A stretch of 10,718 nt of DNA from CAZTLI01 sp964614375. GTDB lineage: Bacteria > Chloroflexota > Anaerolineae > Aggregatilineales > Phototrophicaceae. The stretch spans positions 1 to 10,718 of the forward strand of contig CAZTLI010000160.1 in the NCBI GenBank assembly GCA_964614375.1, in the 5' to 3' direction. This document shows positions 1-7,330 of this stretch, piece after piece; position 1 is the first letter of the stretch, and every line of letters begins with the position of its first letter. Both the position numbers and the translations under genes were made by a program. Under the pieces are notes generated by a model, which searched no databases, was not told the DNA's origin, and saw only the letters and a list, made by a program, of their open reading frames with translations.

Positions 1-79
1 AAAGGTACGGTTTATGATATTTGACGATGGAAATCGGGTGGTTTGTCGCTTCAGTGGACGTGGTGTACGGATGTAGATT

Positions 80-88
80 TGTTATAAT
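80..88 (+). promoter_or_regulatory. Extended -10 promoter for the mutase subunit-meaB-prs block
   Basis: TGTTATAAT is a perfect TGn + TATAAT extended -10 element. Transcription would start near 94-96 and give a leader of about 47 nt. No good -35 hexamer sits 16-18 bp upstream, which is common for extended -10 promoters. The same nine bases occur before secA. Confidence 0.6.
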
Positions 89-128
89 CACCTGAGGCAG
101 TCCAACTGTCATTTAAAAACGCACATTC

Positions 129-135
129 AGGAAGG
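129..135 (+). promoter_or_regulatory. Ribosome-binding site of the mutase subunit
   Basis: AGGAAGG lies 6 nt before the ATG at 142 and fixes that start rather than the in-frame ATG four codons later. Confidence 0.65.
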
Positions 136-141
136 CAGTAC

Positions 142-546
142 ATGGCACACCGCATGGCACGTATCTTAATCGCAAAACCCGGTTTGGATGGGCATGATCG
201 CGGCGCGAAGGTCATTGCGCGTGCATTGCGCGATGCAGGTTTTGAAGTCATCTATACCGGTTTGCGTCAAACACCCGAAATGATAGCGGAAGCGGCGCTT
301 CAAGAAGATGTCGATGTTGTGGGACTAAGTATTCTAAGTGGCGCACACATGACCCTTGTGCCGCGTATACGCGAAGTGATGGATACCCATGATCTGGCAG
401 ATGTGCCGATTATGGTCGGTGGCATTATTCCCGAAGAAGATAAGACGGCACTGCGGCAACTCGGCATCACGGGGATATTTGGGCCGGGTACGGCAACCGA
501 AGAAATCGTCACCTATATCAACAGCGTTATCGCTTCGGCGGACTAA
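142..546 (+). CDS. B12-binding small subunit of an acyl-CoA mutase (methylmalonyl-CoA mutase type)
   Basis: This 134-residue protein is a free-standing B12-binding domain. It matches the C-terminal domain of methylmalonyl-CoA mutase, which carries adenosylcobalamin for the radical interconversion of methylmalonyl-CoA and succinyl-CoA. The base-off/His-on motif DGHDRG is at residues 16-21, with His18 the expected lower cobalt ligand. SILSGAH (about 62-68) and GGIIPEED near residue 93 are the other cobalamin-contact segments of this fold. The length fits the small subunit of split mutases; a fused mutase would exceed 600 residues. It needs a separate catalytic subunit, which is not in the window. 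meaB follows after a few bases, so the pair is almost certainly co-translated. Sequence alone does not exclude a subunit of isobutyryl-CoA or 2-hydroxyisobutyryl-CoA mutase. Fold and cofactor are certain; the exact substrate is inferred. Confidence 0.93.
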   Translation: MAHRMARILIAKPGLDGHDRGAKVIARALRDAGFEVIYTGLRQTPEMIAEAALQEDVDVVGLSILSGAHMTLVPRIREVMDTHDLADVPIMVGGIIPEEDKTALRQLGITGIFGPGTATEEIVTYINSVIASAD

Positions 547-552
547 CCATTG

Positions 553-1593
553 ATGATTCAGACGCTGGTAGAGGATGTCTTACAAGGCCGCCGTCGTGCT
601 ATCGCGCGGATGTTGACGATGGTCGAGAACGAGCGTGCGGGTATGGACGACGCGCTCGCGGCTTTGTTTCCGCATACGGGAAGTGGATGGGTCGTTGGTA
701 TTACGGGTGCGCCCGGTACAGGTAAGAGCACACTGGTGAATGCCCTGGCTAAGGCATTACGCGAAAGGGGCAGCACTGTCGGTATCATCGCCGTTGACCC
801 CACCAGCCCTTTTTCTGGCGGGGCGATACTGGGTGATCGTATCCGAATGCGCGATTTATCGGGCGACGATGGCGTGTTTATTCGCAGCATGGCGACGCGC
901 GGTAGTTTAGGTGGTCTGGCAAAGGCCACCCGTGACGCAATTCGGGTGTTGGATGCGGCGGGTTTTGATTACGTGCTGGTCGAAACCGTTGGCGCGGGGC
1001 AGAGCGAGGTCGATATTGTGCGGACTGCACATACGACTATTGTTATCGAAGCGCCCGGTTTGGGCGATGATGTTCAGGCCATTAAAGCGGGCATATTGGA
1101 AATCGCTGATGTGCTTGTGGTCAATAAAGCAGACCGACCCGGCGCGCAACATACCGTTCGCGGCCTGCGGGCGATGATTGAAATGGGGCATCCCGCCGCC
1201 CGCAGCCAAATGGTGTCGCATCATGGCAGTTTGATGCCGGTTGACCATCCGCCGACAGGCAATCTGGCGATTTCGGATTGGATACCGCCTATTGTCGAGA
1301 CTGTCGCCAAAGACAGTAAAGGTATTGAGGTGCTCACAGACGCAATTCAACAGCATCGCCAACACCTTATCGAAACAGGCTCCTTGCGCGACATCGACCA
1401 TATTCATATCGAGATTGAACTCTATGAACGCCTGCGCGAGACGTTGATGACGCGCCTCCGAGCAGCGGTCTCGCCAGAGACGTTTGCACAGATGATTGAG
1501 CGAATCCAAAAACGAGAGATTGATCCACAACGAGCGGTTGGTGACCTGCTGCGGGAATTGACTATCTGGTCAACACATCAAGAATCGACTTGA
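553..1593 (+). CDS. meaB: Methylmalonyl-CoA mutase-associated GTPase MeaB
   Basis: MeaB is a G3E-class P-loop GTPase that chaperones B12-dependent mutases. It gates adenosylcobalamin loading and protects the enzyme from inactivation. The protein has about 346 residues, near the family norm. Counting the TTG at 550 as residue 1, the motifs are: Walker A GAPGTGKST at 53-61, switch I region DPTSPFSGGAILGDR at 83-97, G3 segment ETVGAGQSE at 144-152, PGLGDDVQAIKAG at 168-180, and base-specificity motif NKAD at 191-194. The C-terminal ~100 residues are the helical dimerisation arm. I chose the ATG at 553; the TTG directly before it is also in frame. The upstream stop is at 544-546 and only a weak site (GGCGGA, 537-542) precedes the start, so translational coupling is likely. 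Older databases call this family ArgK or LAO/AO transport ATPase. That name is misleading here, because the neighbour is a B12 mutase subunit. Confidence 0.95.
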   Translation: MIQTLVEDVLQGRRRAIARMLTMVENERAGMDDALAALFPHTGSGWVVGITGAPGTGKSTLVNALAKALRERGSTVGIIAVDPTSPFSGGAILGDRIRMRDLSGDDGVFIRSMATRGSLGGLAKATRDAIRVLDAAGFDYVLVETVGAGQSEVDIVRTAHTTIVIEAPGLGDDVQAIKAGILEIADVLVVNKADRPGAQHTVRGLRAMIEMGHPAARSQMVSHHGSLMPVDHPPTGNLAISDWIPPIVETVAKDSKGIEVLTDAIQQHRQHLIETGSLRDIDHIHIEIELYERLRETLMTRLRAAVSPETFAQMIERIQKREIDPQRAVGDLLRELTIWSTHQEST

Positions 1594-1663
1594 GACCCAT
1601 CACTCATGATTGTGCCCGCAGTATAAAGATGTATCGATAACAACGAGAGGAATCCCACAGTTT

Positions 1664-2635
1664 ATGCGGACGTTTGGCGACATAAAAGTGTTTTGTGGTT
1701 CAGCCACACATGATTTGAGTCAGCAGATTGTCGATTGTCTCAATCGTTATCCGGCTTATGAAGATTTGACATTGGGTGAATACGAGCGCACCGTATTTTC
1801 CAATGAAAATATCTTTGTGAAGTTGAATGAAAGTGTGCGCGGACAGGATGTCTATCTGGTACAGACCATCGCCTCGCCGATTCATTCCAATTTTATGGAA
1901 CTGCTGATTATGATTGATGCGCTGAAGCGAGATTCAGCATGGCGAATTAATGTCATTGTGCCGTATCTGTGTTACACCCGCTCCGACAAAAAAGATCAGC
2001 CGCGCGTGCCTATCACAGCCCGTTTGGTCGCTAACATGATTGAGGTAGCGGGCGCAGACCGCTATATGACCGTCGATTTACATGCGGGACAGATTCAGGG
2101 ATTTTTCAACATTCCGGGCGATGCGCTCACCGCATTTCACATACTCAGTGACTATGTACGTGAAAAAGCCATTCCAGATTTAACGGTAGTTGCGGCGGAC
2201 TTAGGCTTTGCCAAGCGCGCCCGCAACTGGGCAGAGAAGCTCGCTGTACCGGTGGCAATGGTCGAAAAACGCCGTGTAGATAATGCCGAACGCCCTGAAG
2301 CATTAACCATTATAGGCGATGTCTGTGACCGCAATGTGCTGCTGGTGGATGATGAGGTCAATACCGCAGGCAGCGTCGTGAATGCGGTGAAAGTCATCCG
2401 GGAAAGCGGGGCAAAGGATATATACCTGGCATTTTCACACGCCTTTCTGGCTGAAAAAGCGGTACAGCGCCTCGCAGCGCTCAACTTGAAAGAAATCATT
2501 TTGACAAACACACTGCCCCTCAAAGACGATCAGATACTACCCAACATGACCATTCTCTCCGTCGCGCCCATGCTGGCAGAAGTGTTGATGCGTGCCCATG
2601 AAGGGCGCAGTGTTGGCGAATTATTCAACGAATGA
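1664..2635 (+). CDS. prs: Ribose-phosphate pyrophosphokinase (PRPP synthetase)
   Basis: The enzyme transfers pyrophosphate from ATP to ribose 5-phosphate. The PRPP formed is used for purine, pyrimidine, NAD, histidine and tryptophan synthesis. From the ATG at 1664 it is 323 residues, the usual class I length. Family landmarks: NFMELLIMIDALKR (76-89), the ATP-site segment YTRSDKKDQPRVPI (104-117), metal-binding DLHAGQIQGFF (138-148), the flexible-loop KRR at 202-204, and the PRPP loop VDDEVNTAGS (228-237). Two positions differ from the textbook sequence: the Arg-Gln pair of the ATP site is Arg106-Ser107, and the PRPP loop DDxxDTxGT reads DDxxNTxGS. A TTG at 1610 would add 18 residues, but the ATG has AGAGGAA upstream (1646-1652) and begins where the family's first beta strand begins. 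It follows meaB by 70 nt with no terminator between, so it may be co-transcribed. Confidence 0.94.
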   Translation: MRTFGDIKVFCGSATHDLSQQIVDCLNRYPAYEDLTLGEYERTVFSNENIFVKLNESVRGQDVYLVQTIASPIHSNFMELLIMIDALKRDSAWRINVIVPYLCYTRSDKKDQPRVPITARLVANMIEVAGADRYMTVDLHAGQIQGFFNIPGDALTAFHILSDYVREKAIPDLTVVAADLGFAKRARNWAEKLAVPVAMVEKRRVDNAERPEALTIIGDVCDRNVLLVDDEVNTAGSVVNAVKVIRESGAKDIYLAFSHAFLAEKAVQRLAALNLKEIILTNTLPLKDDQILPNMTILSVAPMLAEVLMRAHEGRSVGELFNE

Positions 2636-2638
2636 AAA

Positions 2639-2664
2639 CGGGCGGCTCACAATCGAACCGCCCG
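2639..2664. terminator. Bidirectional intrinsic terminator between prs and the acyl-CoA synthetase
   Basis: CGGGCGG (2639-2645) pairs perfectly with CCGCCCG (2658-2664) around a 12-nt loop. On the plus strand TTTT follows shortly after, at 2669-2672. On the minus strand the stem is followed at once by TTTT, from the AAAA at 2635-2638. It starts 4 nt after the prs stop and ends 7 nt before the stop of the convergent gene, so it serves both. Confidence 0.85.
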
Positions 2665-2670
2665 CTCGTT

Positions 2671-4305
2671 TTATGTGGTGGGTAATTTGTAATCCTCAAA
2701 TTGCACACGCAGCACTTTTTTATCGAATTTGCCGACGCTGGTTTTGGGCACTTCAGTTATGAACACAATATCATCTGGCCATTGCCATTTGGCGAAGTGT
2801 TTTTCGAGCAGCGCGTAGATTTCGGCTTTCACCTTGTCTTCATCTGCCTCTTCGCGCTTGACAACGGTTGCCAAAGGGCGTTCCTGCCATTTGGGATGGG
2901 GCAGGGCGATGACTGCCGCCTCTTTCACATCTGGATGTGACATGATTGCATTTTCAAGCTCCACAGTGGAAATCCACTCGCCACCACTTTTTACAAGGTC
3001 TTTGGTGCGGTCAACGATATTCATATAACCTTCGCTGTCAATCGATACCACATCACCGGTGCGGAACCAGCCATCCATGAACGCATCTTTGCCGCGTTCG
3101 TCTTTGTAGTATCCACGAATGACCCACGGGCCGCGTACCTGTAATTCACCCATTGTTTTACCATCCCAGGGGATTTCGTTACCATGTTCATCAATACCGC
3201 GCATTTCGACCAGTGGGGGTGTGAAGCCCTGTTTAGACCGCACGGCATACTGCTGGTCTTCGGGCCATGCTTCCATGTGGCTTTTAATGTTGCTGATACT
3301 GCCGATGGGCGACATTTCGGTCATGCCCCATGCGTGGATAATTCGCACACCAAATTTTTTATCATAGGCTTCGATCATCGCGCGCGGTGCTGCCGAACCC
3401 CCGACAGGCATCGCCCGCAAACAAGAAATATCATAATCTTCTTTTTCCAGTACCTGCTGCAAGCCCAACCATAGGGTCGGCACGCCCGCGGTGAGCGTGA
3501 TTTTTTCGCGCTCGATAATCTGCGCGAGATTCACGGGCTGCATAAATCGTCCCGGAAAAACTTGTTTTGCACCTGCTAACGTCGCCGCGAAGACCAGCCC
3601 CCATGCCATCGCATGAAACATAGGCACAACGGGCATAATCGCATCACGCTCGGATAGCTGAAAGAGATCGGTCATACACTCTGCAAGCGTGTGCAGATAG
3701 AGCGCGCGATGGGAATAGAGGACGCCTTTGGGATTGCCTGTTGTGCCGGAGGTATAACACATTGCTGCTGCTGTATTTTCGTCAAACATCTGCCACACAT
3801 AATCGGGTGATGCTTCTGCTAGCAAGTGTTCATAGTGCCGCGCGTTGGGCAGGGTGGTTTCTGGTAAACTGTCACGCTCGGTCATGATGACAAAATGCTT
3901 AACCGTTGTGAGCTGGTCAGCAATGGCGTGCAGGAGTGGCAGCAGACTATCATCCACGAAGATTACTTTGTCTTCGGCGTGATTGATAATATATGTGAGT
4001 TGATCGGCTGGTAAGCGCAAATTGAGGGTATGACACACCGCACCAATGCCCGGAATGCCAAAATAGAGTTCCAGATGCCGGAAGTTGTTCCACGCCAACG
4101 TGCCAACCCGGTCACCCGGTTCGACACCGAGTTTGTGCAATACATTGGCCAAGCGTTTTGTGCGGGCATAAAATTCGGCATAAGTATAGGTGTGATATTC
4201 ATTTTCTCCAACGCGGGTAACCACTTCTTTATGGGGAAATAAGGTGTTGGCGCGCTGCATGATGCCTGTCAGCAGCAGCGGGTAATCCATCATTAAACCT
4301 TGCAT
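2671..4305 (-). CDS. Acyl-CoA synthetase, AlkK-like medium/long-chain fatty-acid-CoA ligase
   Basis: This 544-residue ANL-superfamily adenylate-forming enzyme activates a fatty acid with ATP to an acyl-adenylate, then to acyl-CoA, for beta-oxidation. Motifs in order: P-loop YTSGTTGNPKG at 184-194, PVVPMFHAMAWG at 225-236, A5 motif HAWGMTE at 324-330, GWFRTGD at 412-418, hinge region DRTKD at 432-436, SGGEWISTVELEN at 440-452, and the C-terminal catalytic lysine in VGKFDKK (Lys526). Length and N-terminal pattern (AWNNFRHLE, CHTLNLRL, YIINHAEDKV) closely resemble the Pseudomonas AlkK medium-chain family, so a medium- or long-chain acid is the likely substrate; I compared this from memory. The start at 4305 has a perfect GGAGGT six bases upstream. 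No signal peptide or membrane segment is evident, so it is probably cytoplasmic or membrane-peripheral. It lies 123 nt behind the photolyase on the same strand. Confidence 0.92.
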   Translation of the reverse strand: MQGLMMDYPLLLTGIMQRANTLFPHKEVVTRVGENEYHTYTYAEFYARTKRLANVLHKLGVEPGDRVGTLAWNNFRHLELYFGIPGIGAVCHTLNLRLPADQLTYIINHAEDKVIFVDDSLLPLLHAIADQLTTVKHFVIMTERDSLPETTLPNARHYEHLLAEASPDYVWQMFDENTAAAMCYTSGTTGNPKGVLYSHRALYLHTLAECMTDLFQLSERDAIMPVVPMFHAMAWGLVFAATLAGAKQVFPGRFMQPVNLAQIIEREKITLTAGVPTLWLGLQQVLEKEDYDISCLRAMPVGGSAAPRAMIEAYDKKFGVRIIHAWGMTEMSPIGSISNIKSHMEAWPEDQQYAVRSKQGFTPPLVEMRGIDEHGNEIPWDGKTMGELQVRGPWVIRGYYKDERGKDAFMDGWFRTGDVVSIDSEGYMNIVDRTKDLVKSGGEWISTVELENAIMSHPDVKEAAVIALPHPKWQERPLATVVKREEADEDKVKAEIYALLEKHFAKWQWPDDIVFITEVPKTSVGKFDKKVLRVQFEDYKLPTT

Positions 4306-4311
4306 GAGGTA

Positions 4312-4317
4312 ACCTCC
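4312..4317 (-). promoter_or_regulatory. Ribosome-binding site of the acyl-CoA synthetase
   Basis: On the minus strand this reads GGAGGT, 6 nt before the ATG at 4305. It selects that start over the two in-frame ATGs at codons 5 and 6. Confidence 0.75.
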
Positions 4318-4355
4318 AATTCTATCAACGCTCTTTTTCTAATTGCCTAACTGTG

Positions 4356-4377
4356 CAGGTGTTTGGTAACTGACCTG
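4356..4377. repeat. Short inverted repeat upstream of the acyl-CoA synthetase
   Basis: CAGGT and ACCTG flank a 12-bp spacer about 50-70 bp before the acyl-CoA synthetase start. A weak minus-strand -10 (TATAGT, from 4388 to 4383) lies just upstream of it, so the dyad would sit over the start of a transcript. It could be an operator for a fatty-acid-responsive repressor, but five-base arms can arise by chance. Confidence 0.25.
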
Positions 4378-4428
4378 TAGAAACTATAACGCTACATAGC
4401 TATATCGGGTAATGCCTGGCTGGTAGAT

Positions 4429-5850
4429 TTACGAATTGGCCGACTCACGAGCAGCCTTATAAACGCTCAGTGCGCGTTGCCGGGCGAATTGGTGGTCAAC
4501 AATTGGCGCTGGATACCGGGTGGGGGGTGTATCCATTGTCCAGGGTTCATGGATATGCTGGTCAGGCACAGCGCGTAGTTCAGGTATCCATCTGCGGATA
4601 TACATGCCGTGAGGGTCGAACTTCTTTGACTGCGACACCGGGTTAAAGATGCGAAAATAGGGTTGTGCATCTGTCCCTGTGCCCGCTGCCCACTGCCACC
4701 CACCGTTATTCGCTGCGACGTCACCATCAATCAGCCATCGCATGAAATGGCGTTCACCGTGCCGCCAGTCAATGAGCAAATCTTTTGTGAGAAAGCTAGC
4801 AACGATCATCCGCGCCCGATTGTGCATCCAACCGATTCCCTGTAATTGCCGCATTGCCGCATCCACGACGGGATAGCCTGTGTGCCCGGATTGCCAGACT
4901 GCGAGTTCATCAGACACATCGCGCCAGAGCAGTTCATCATAGTCGTAACGGAAATTACCACGCTGCACATGCGGGAAGTGGTAGAGGATATGGTGGTAAA
5001 AGTCGCGCCATATGAGTTCGCTCACCCATGTCTCAATAGACTTTTGGGCAATAGTATCGCTTAGTGTGTCATAAGCATCTCGTGAACGCCAGTAGCCTGT
5101 GCGAATGGACAGGATGCCAAAGCGAAAGTATGGCGATAACCGCGATGTGCCGTATTCAGGCGTATCCGCCATACTATCCCGCGCTTCTGCATAGTTAAAG
5201 ACGCGGCTAGACAGGAAATTGTCAAGTTTGGTCGAGGCTGCCTGCTCACTGGCATCCGGCACATCAATTGTGTTGCCAAATCCGAATTCAGCGAGTGAGG
5301 GGATGTATACGTTGTTCAGGCTGTCAGATTGATAAAACTGTCCGGTAATTTGTGTGGGATTGGTTGCTGCTTTTGGTATGGTGAGCCATGTTTTTTTGAA
5401 CGGGGTGAAGACAGTGTAAGGCGTGCCATCGGCCTTCATCACCTCACCCGGCGATAGCAGCAGAATATCGTGGTGACTGTGGATGGGAATTGTAATGACC
5501 TCGTTGACTGTTGTGTCCCGCTTGCGCGCATAGGTCGTATAGTCGTGGTTGTAATACAACGCGGCTGCCTCAAAGTCGGTGACAAGTTGTGGGATGATGC
5601 TGTCAGGCGAACCGTGACGGATAAGCAGTCCGCTGCCGCGTTCTCGCAACGATGAATGCAGCGATTGTAAAGCCTTCAGCAAGAATTTAACTCGCGGCGC
5701 GCCTGTATTCGGGCTGTTCAATATTGCCGGATCGAAGATGAAGACAGGCAACACAGGATGACCCGACCCCAAGGCCGCGTACAACGCAGTGTTATCTTCA
5801 AGACGCAAATCGCGCCGAAACCAGTGAATGACCGGGCGTGAAGACATCAT
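4429..5850 (-). CDS. phrB: Class I CPD photolyase (deoxyribodipyrimidine photo-lyase)
   Basis: This FAD-dependent enzyme splits cyclobutane pyrimidine dimers with blue light energy. It has 473 residues, the usual class I size. The N-terminal antenna domain opens with HWFRRDLRLEDN at 9-20. The FAD domain has TSRLSPYFRFG at 235-245, SELIWRDF at 277-284, WMHNRARM at 341-348, and the run from 356 to 415 that includes DLLIDWRHGER and NNGGWQWAAGTGTD. The electron-transfer tryptophan triad is intact: Trp309, Trp362 and Trp385, matching 306, 359 and 382 in the E. coli enzyme. Glu278, Trp281, Asn344 and Met348 are the residues expected for CPD repair; a 6-4 photolyase would have histidine at the last of these. 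The chromophore of the antenna domain cannot be told by eye. The start is one of two tandem ATGs, 14 nt after the stop of the reductase; an AGGA overlapping that stop is 12 nt away. The two genes are probably one transcript. Confidence 0.96.
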   Translation of the reverse strand: MMSSRPVIHWFRRDLRLEDNTALYAALGSGHPVLPVFIFDPAILNSPNTGAPRVKFLLKALQSLHSSLRERGSGLLIRHGSPDSIIPQLVTDFEAAALYYNHDYTTYARKRDTTVNEVITIPIHSHHDILLLSPGEVMKADGTPYTVFTPFKKTWLTIPKAATNPTQITGQFYQSDSLNNVYIPSLAEFGFGNTIDVPDASEQAASTKLDNFLSSRVFNYAEARDSMADTPEYGTSRLSPYFRFGILSIRTGYWRSRDAYDTLSDTIAQKSIETWVSELIWRDFYHHILYHFPHVQRGNFRYDYDELLWRDVSDELAVWQSGHTGYPVVDAAMRQLQGIGWMHNRARMIVASFLTKDLLIDWRHGERHFMRWLIDGDVAANNGGWQWAAGTGTDAQPYFRIFNPVSQSKKFDPHGMYIRRWIPELRAVPDQHIHEPWTMDTPPTRYPAPIVDHQFARQRALSVYKAARESANS

Positions 5851-5864
5851 GTGTGACTGGCATC

Positions 5865-6830
5865 CTAAAACATGTTTGTGACGGTATTCAGCAACTGGAT
5901 TTCTTCGGCAGACAACTTCAGGTCAACTGCGCCTGTGAGCTGCTGCAATTGGGCGACTGTGCGCGCGCCGATGATGGGTGCAGTCACAGTCGGTTGGGCG
6001 AGCATCCACGCCAGTGCCACATGCGCGACAGATGAATCATGAGCATTGGCGATGTCGGTGGCACTATCGAGCGCCTTGAATGCGTCCTCATTCTTCACCA
6101 GACGTTGTATAAGCCCGCCACTCGAACGGGTGCTATCCGGTGTTTGATTGGCGCGTGTGTATTTTCCAGTGAGAAATCCCGCTGCAAGTGGGCTATAGGG
6201 AATGACACCAATTTGCTGGTCGGCACACAGTGCGGCGAGTTCACGTTCGTATTCGCTGCGATGGAGGAGGCTGTAGTGGGGTTGTAAACAATCATAGCGC
6301 ACGAGTTTATGCACATCGCTCACCCAGAGCGTTTTCGTCAGCAACCATGCCGGATGATTACTCGCGCCGATATAACGCACTTTTCCCGACTGGACGAGGC
6401 TGTCCAATGTGGAAAGGGTTTCTTCGAGTGGGGTGTCGTCGTCAGGCCAATGGGTTTGATAGAGGTCGATGTAATCGGTTTGCAGGCGGCGCAGGCTATC
6501 CTCAACGGCTTGCAGAATGTGGCTGCGGCTAAGACCTTCGCCATTGGGATTTTTCCACATTTGTCCGCGTACTTTCGTCGCAATAATCACATCCCGTCGC
6601 GATTTAGCCTTCAACCATTTGCCGATGATCGCTTCTGATTCACCGCCTTGATTGCCGTCTATCCAGCGCGAATAAATGTCGGCAGTGTCGAAAAAGTTGA
6701 TGCCTGCGTCGATTGCGGCGTCCATAATGTCGAAGCTGGTTTGTTCATCGGCAGACCAGCCAAATGTCATTGTACCCAAACACAGCCGGCTGACTTTCAA
6801 CCCGGTACGCCCTGGCCTGGTGTATTCCAT
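5865..6830 (-). CDS. Aldo/keto reductase (NADPH-dependent oxidoreductase)
   Basis: This 321-residue TIM-barrel oxidoreductase would reduce aldehydes or ketones with NADPH. The catalytic tetrad is complete: Asp48 and Tyr53 in the FFDTADIYS segment, Lys86 after VIIAT, and His127 in YQTHWPD. Cofactor-binding segments are PYSPLAAGFLTG at 211-222 and PIIGARTVAQL at 285-295, with Arg290 placed to hold the 2'-phosphate of NADPH. The style resembles the YajO and general stress protein 69 groups, whose natural substrates are mostly unclear; I would not name one. The start at 6830 is supported by AAGGA about 9 nt upstream on the minus strand. It heads a minus-strand block, with the photolyase 14 nt downstream, which suggests a role in oxidative or light stress; that is inference from position only. 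Confidence 0.93.
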   Translation of the reverse strand: MEYTRPGRTGLKVSRLCLGTMTFGWSADEQTSFDIMDAAIDAGINFFDTADIYSRWIDGNQGGESEAIIGKWLKAKSRRDVIIATKVRGQMWKNPNGEGLSRSHILQAVEDSLRRLQTDYIDLYQTHWPDDDTPLEETLSTLDSLVQSGKVRYIGASNHPAWLLTKTLWVSDVHKLVRYDCLQPHYSLLHRSEYERELAALCADQQIGVIPYSPLAAGFLTGKYTRANQTPDSTRSSGGLIQRLVKNEDAFKALDSATDIANAHDSSVAHVALAWMLAQPTVTAPIIGARTVAQLQQLTGAVDLKLSAEEIQLLNTVTNMF

Positions 6831-6905
6831 AACGCGAATCCTTTATGAATTATTTATTGTGATGATGTGCGGCTGCACTTCAGATCGTTGGCAAGTTGTG
6901 TAAAA

Positions 6906-6962
6906 GTGAAATGATATTCACAATATTTCCTGTTTCCCACCTGTTTTTACAGGGATTGTGAA
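6906..6962. repeat. Nested inverted repeats upstream of the aldo/keto reductase
   Basis: TTCACAAT (6917-6924) and ATTGTGAA (6955-6962) are perfect 8-bp arms 30 bp apart. Inside them CCTGT (6929-6933) and ACAGG (6949-6953) form a second matching pair. The left arm also joins a tighter dyad with GTGAA at 6906-6910 (GTGAA-N6-TTCAC). Three GTGAA-type half sites on regular spacing look like a regulator operator, about 75-130 bp before the reductase start. As RNA the same sequence could fold into an interrupted hairpin. Confidence 0.45.
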
Positions 6963-7027
6963 CGGTATATCTTTGTACAACACGATTTTGTCACGTTTCT
7001 GAAATACAGCCATTAACATGATACACC

Positions 7028-7057
7028 TTGACGATGCACTTTGAGCAGGACTATACT
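7028..7057 (+). promoter_or_regulatory. Candidate sigma70-type promoter in the intergenic region
   Basis: TTGACG (7028-7033) and TATACT (7052-7057) are 18 bp apart, each one mismatch from consensus. It would start a transcript near 7064, about 360 nt before secA, so it serves either a long secA leader or an unrecognised small RNA. AT-rich intergenic DNA makes chance matches common. Confidence 0.35.
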
Positions 7058-7242
7058 TTTATTCATTATAGCGTGTAGCTGGTAATGGACTCATGGCTAT
7101 AAAGCACTGTCAATGTCAACAGGTTATCACTTTCCTCAAATATACCTGCGTCGTTGGGAAATGTATTGATGCCTCACCCGCGATGATTATCGCCCATAAC
7201 CACTCTCCACCTTTATAAGCATACTATTTCAATAGGTAACCT

Positions 7243-7330
7243 GCTGGATGCCAGCCCCAACACGCTCGACAGACTTCGCAGTCAAGCAATTGTAGTCGGT
7301 CAGATGGACGGATAGGGCTGTCACGATTGC
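7243..7330 (+). other. Cluster of potential RNA hairpins upstream of secA
   Basis: Three pairings can be drawn. GCTGG/CCAGC (7243-7255) has a 3-nt loop. GACT-TCGC-AGTC lies at 7272-7283. GCAATTGT (7286-7293) pairs with ACGATTGC (7323-7330), eight pairs including one G-U wobble, around a 29-nt loop. They lie between the candidate promoter at 7028 and the secA promoter at 7372. No known RNA family is recognised. Confidence 0.25.

Larger units (their letters stand above)
1..141. other. Left-edge region upstream of the mutase subunit
   Basis: No gene can be supported here. Plus frame 2 is open from the edge to a TAG at 74-76, which could be the last ~24 codons of an upstream gene, but it is too short to recognise. 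On the minus strand an ATG at 112 opens a frame that runs off the left edge, but I see no Shine-Dalgarno site for it. The region does hold the promoter and ribosome-binding site of the next gene. Confidence 0.4.

Noticed and set aside
1..112. Minus-strand open frame starting at 112 and leaving the left edge
   Set aside because: Only 37 codons are visible, there is no Shine-Dalgarno site, and a clear plus-strand promoter lies inside it. It cannot be supported.
907..1530. 207-codon open frame on the minus strand inside meaB
   Set aside because: It is antisense to a gene with all GTPase motifs in order, its translation resembles no protein family, and it has no ribosome-binding site. It is a shadow frame.
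1610..1663. TTG start giving an 18-residue N-terminal extension of prs
   Set aside because: The extension has no family counterpart, and the ATG at 1664 with AGAGGAA upstream matches the normal N-terminus.
4379..4428. Intrinsic terminator after the photolyase gene
   Set aside because: Only an ATAGCTAT palindrome is present, with no GC-rich stem or T-run. Read-through into the acyl-CoA synthetase remains possible.
4429..5850. 6-4 photolyase or cryptochrome instead of CPD photolyase
   Set aside because: Residues Glu278, Trp281, Asn344 and Met348 and the intact tryptophan triad follow the CPD class I pattern, and the C-terminus has no cryptochrome-like extension.
7108..7119. Tandem TGTCAA hexamers (TTGACA twice on the minus strand) as a -35 element
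   Set aside because: No acceptable -10 sits 15-19 bp downstream of either copy on the minus strand, and there is no gene close behind.
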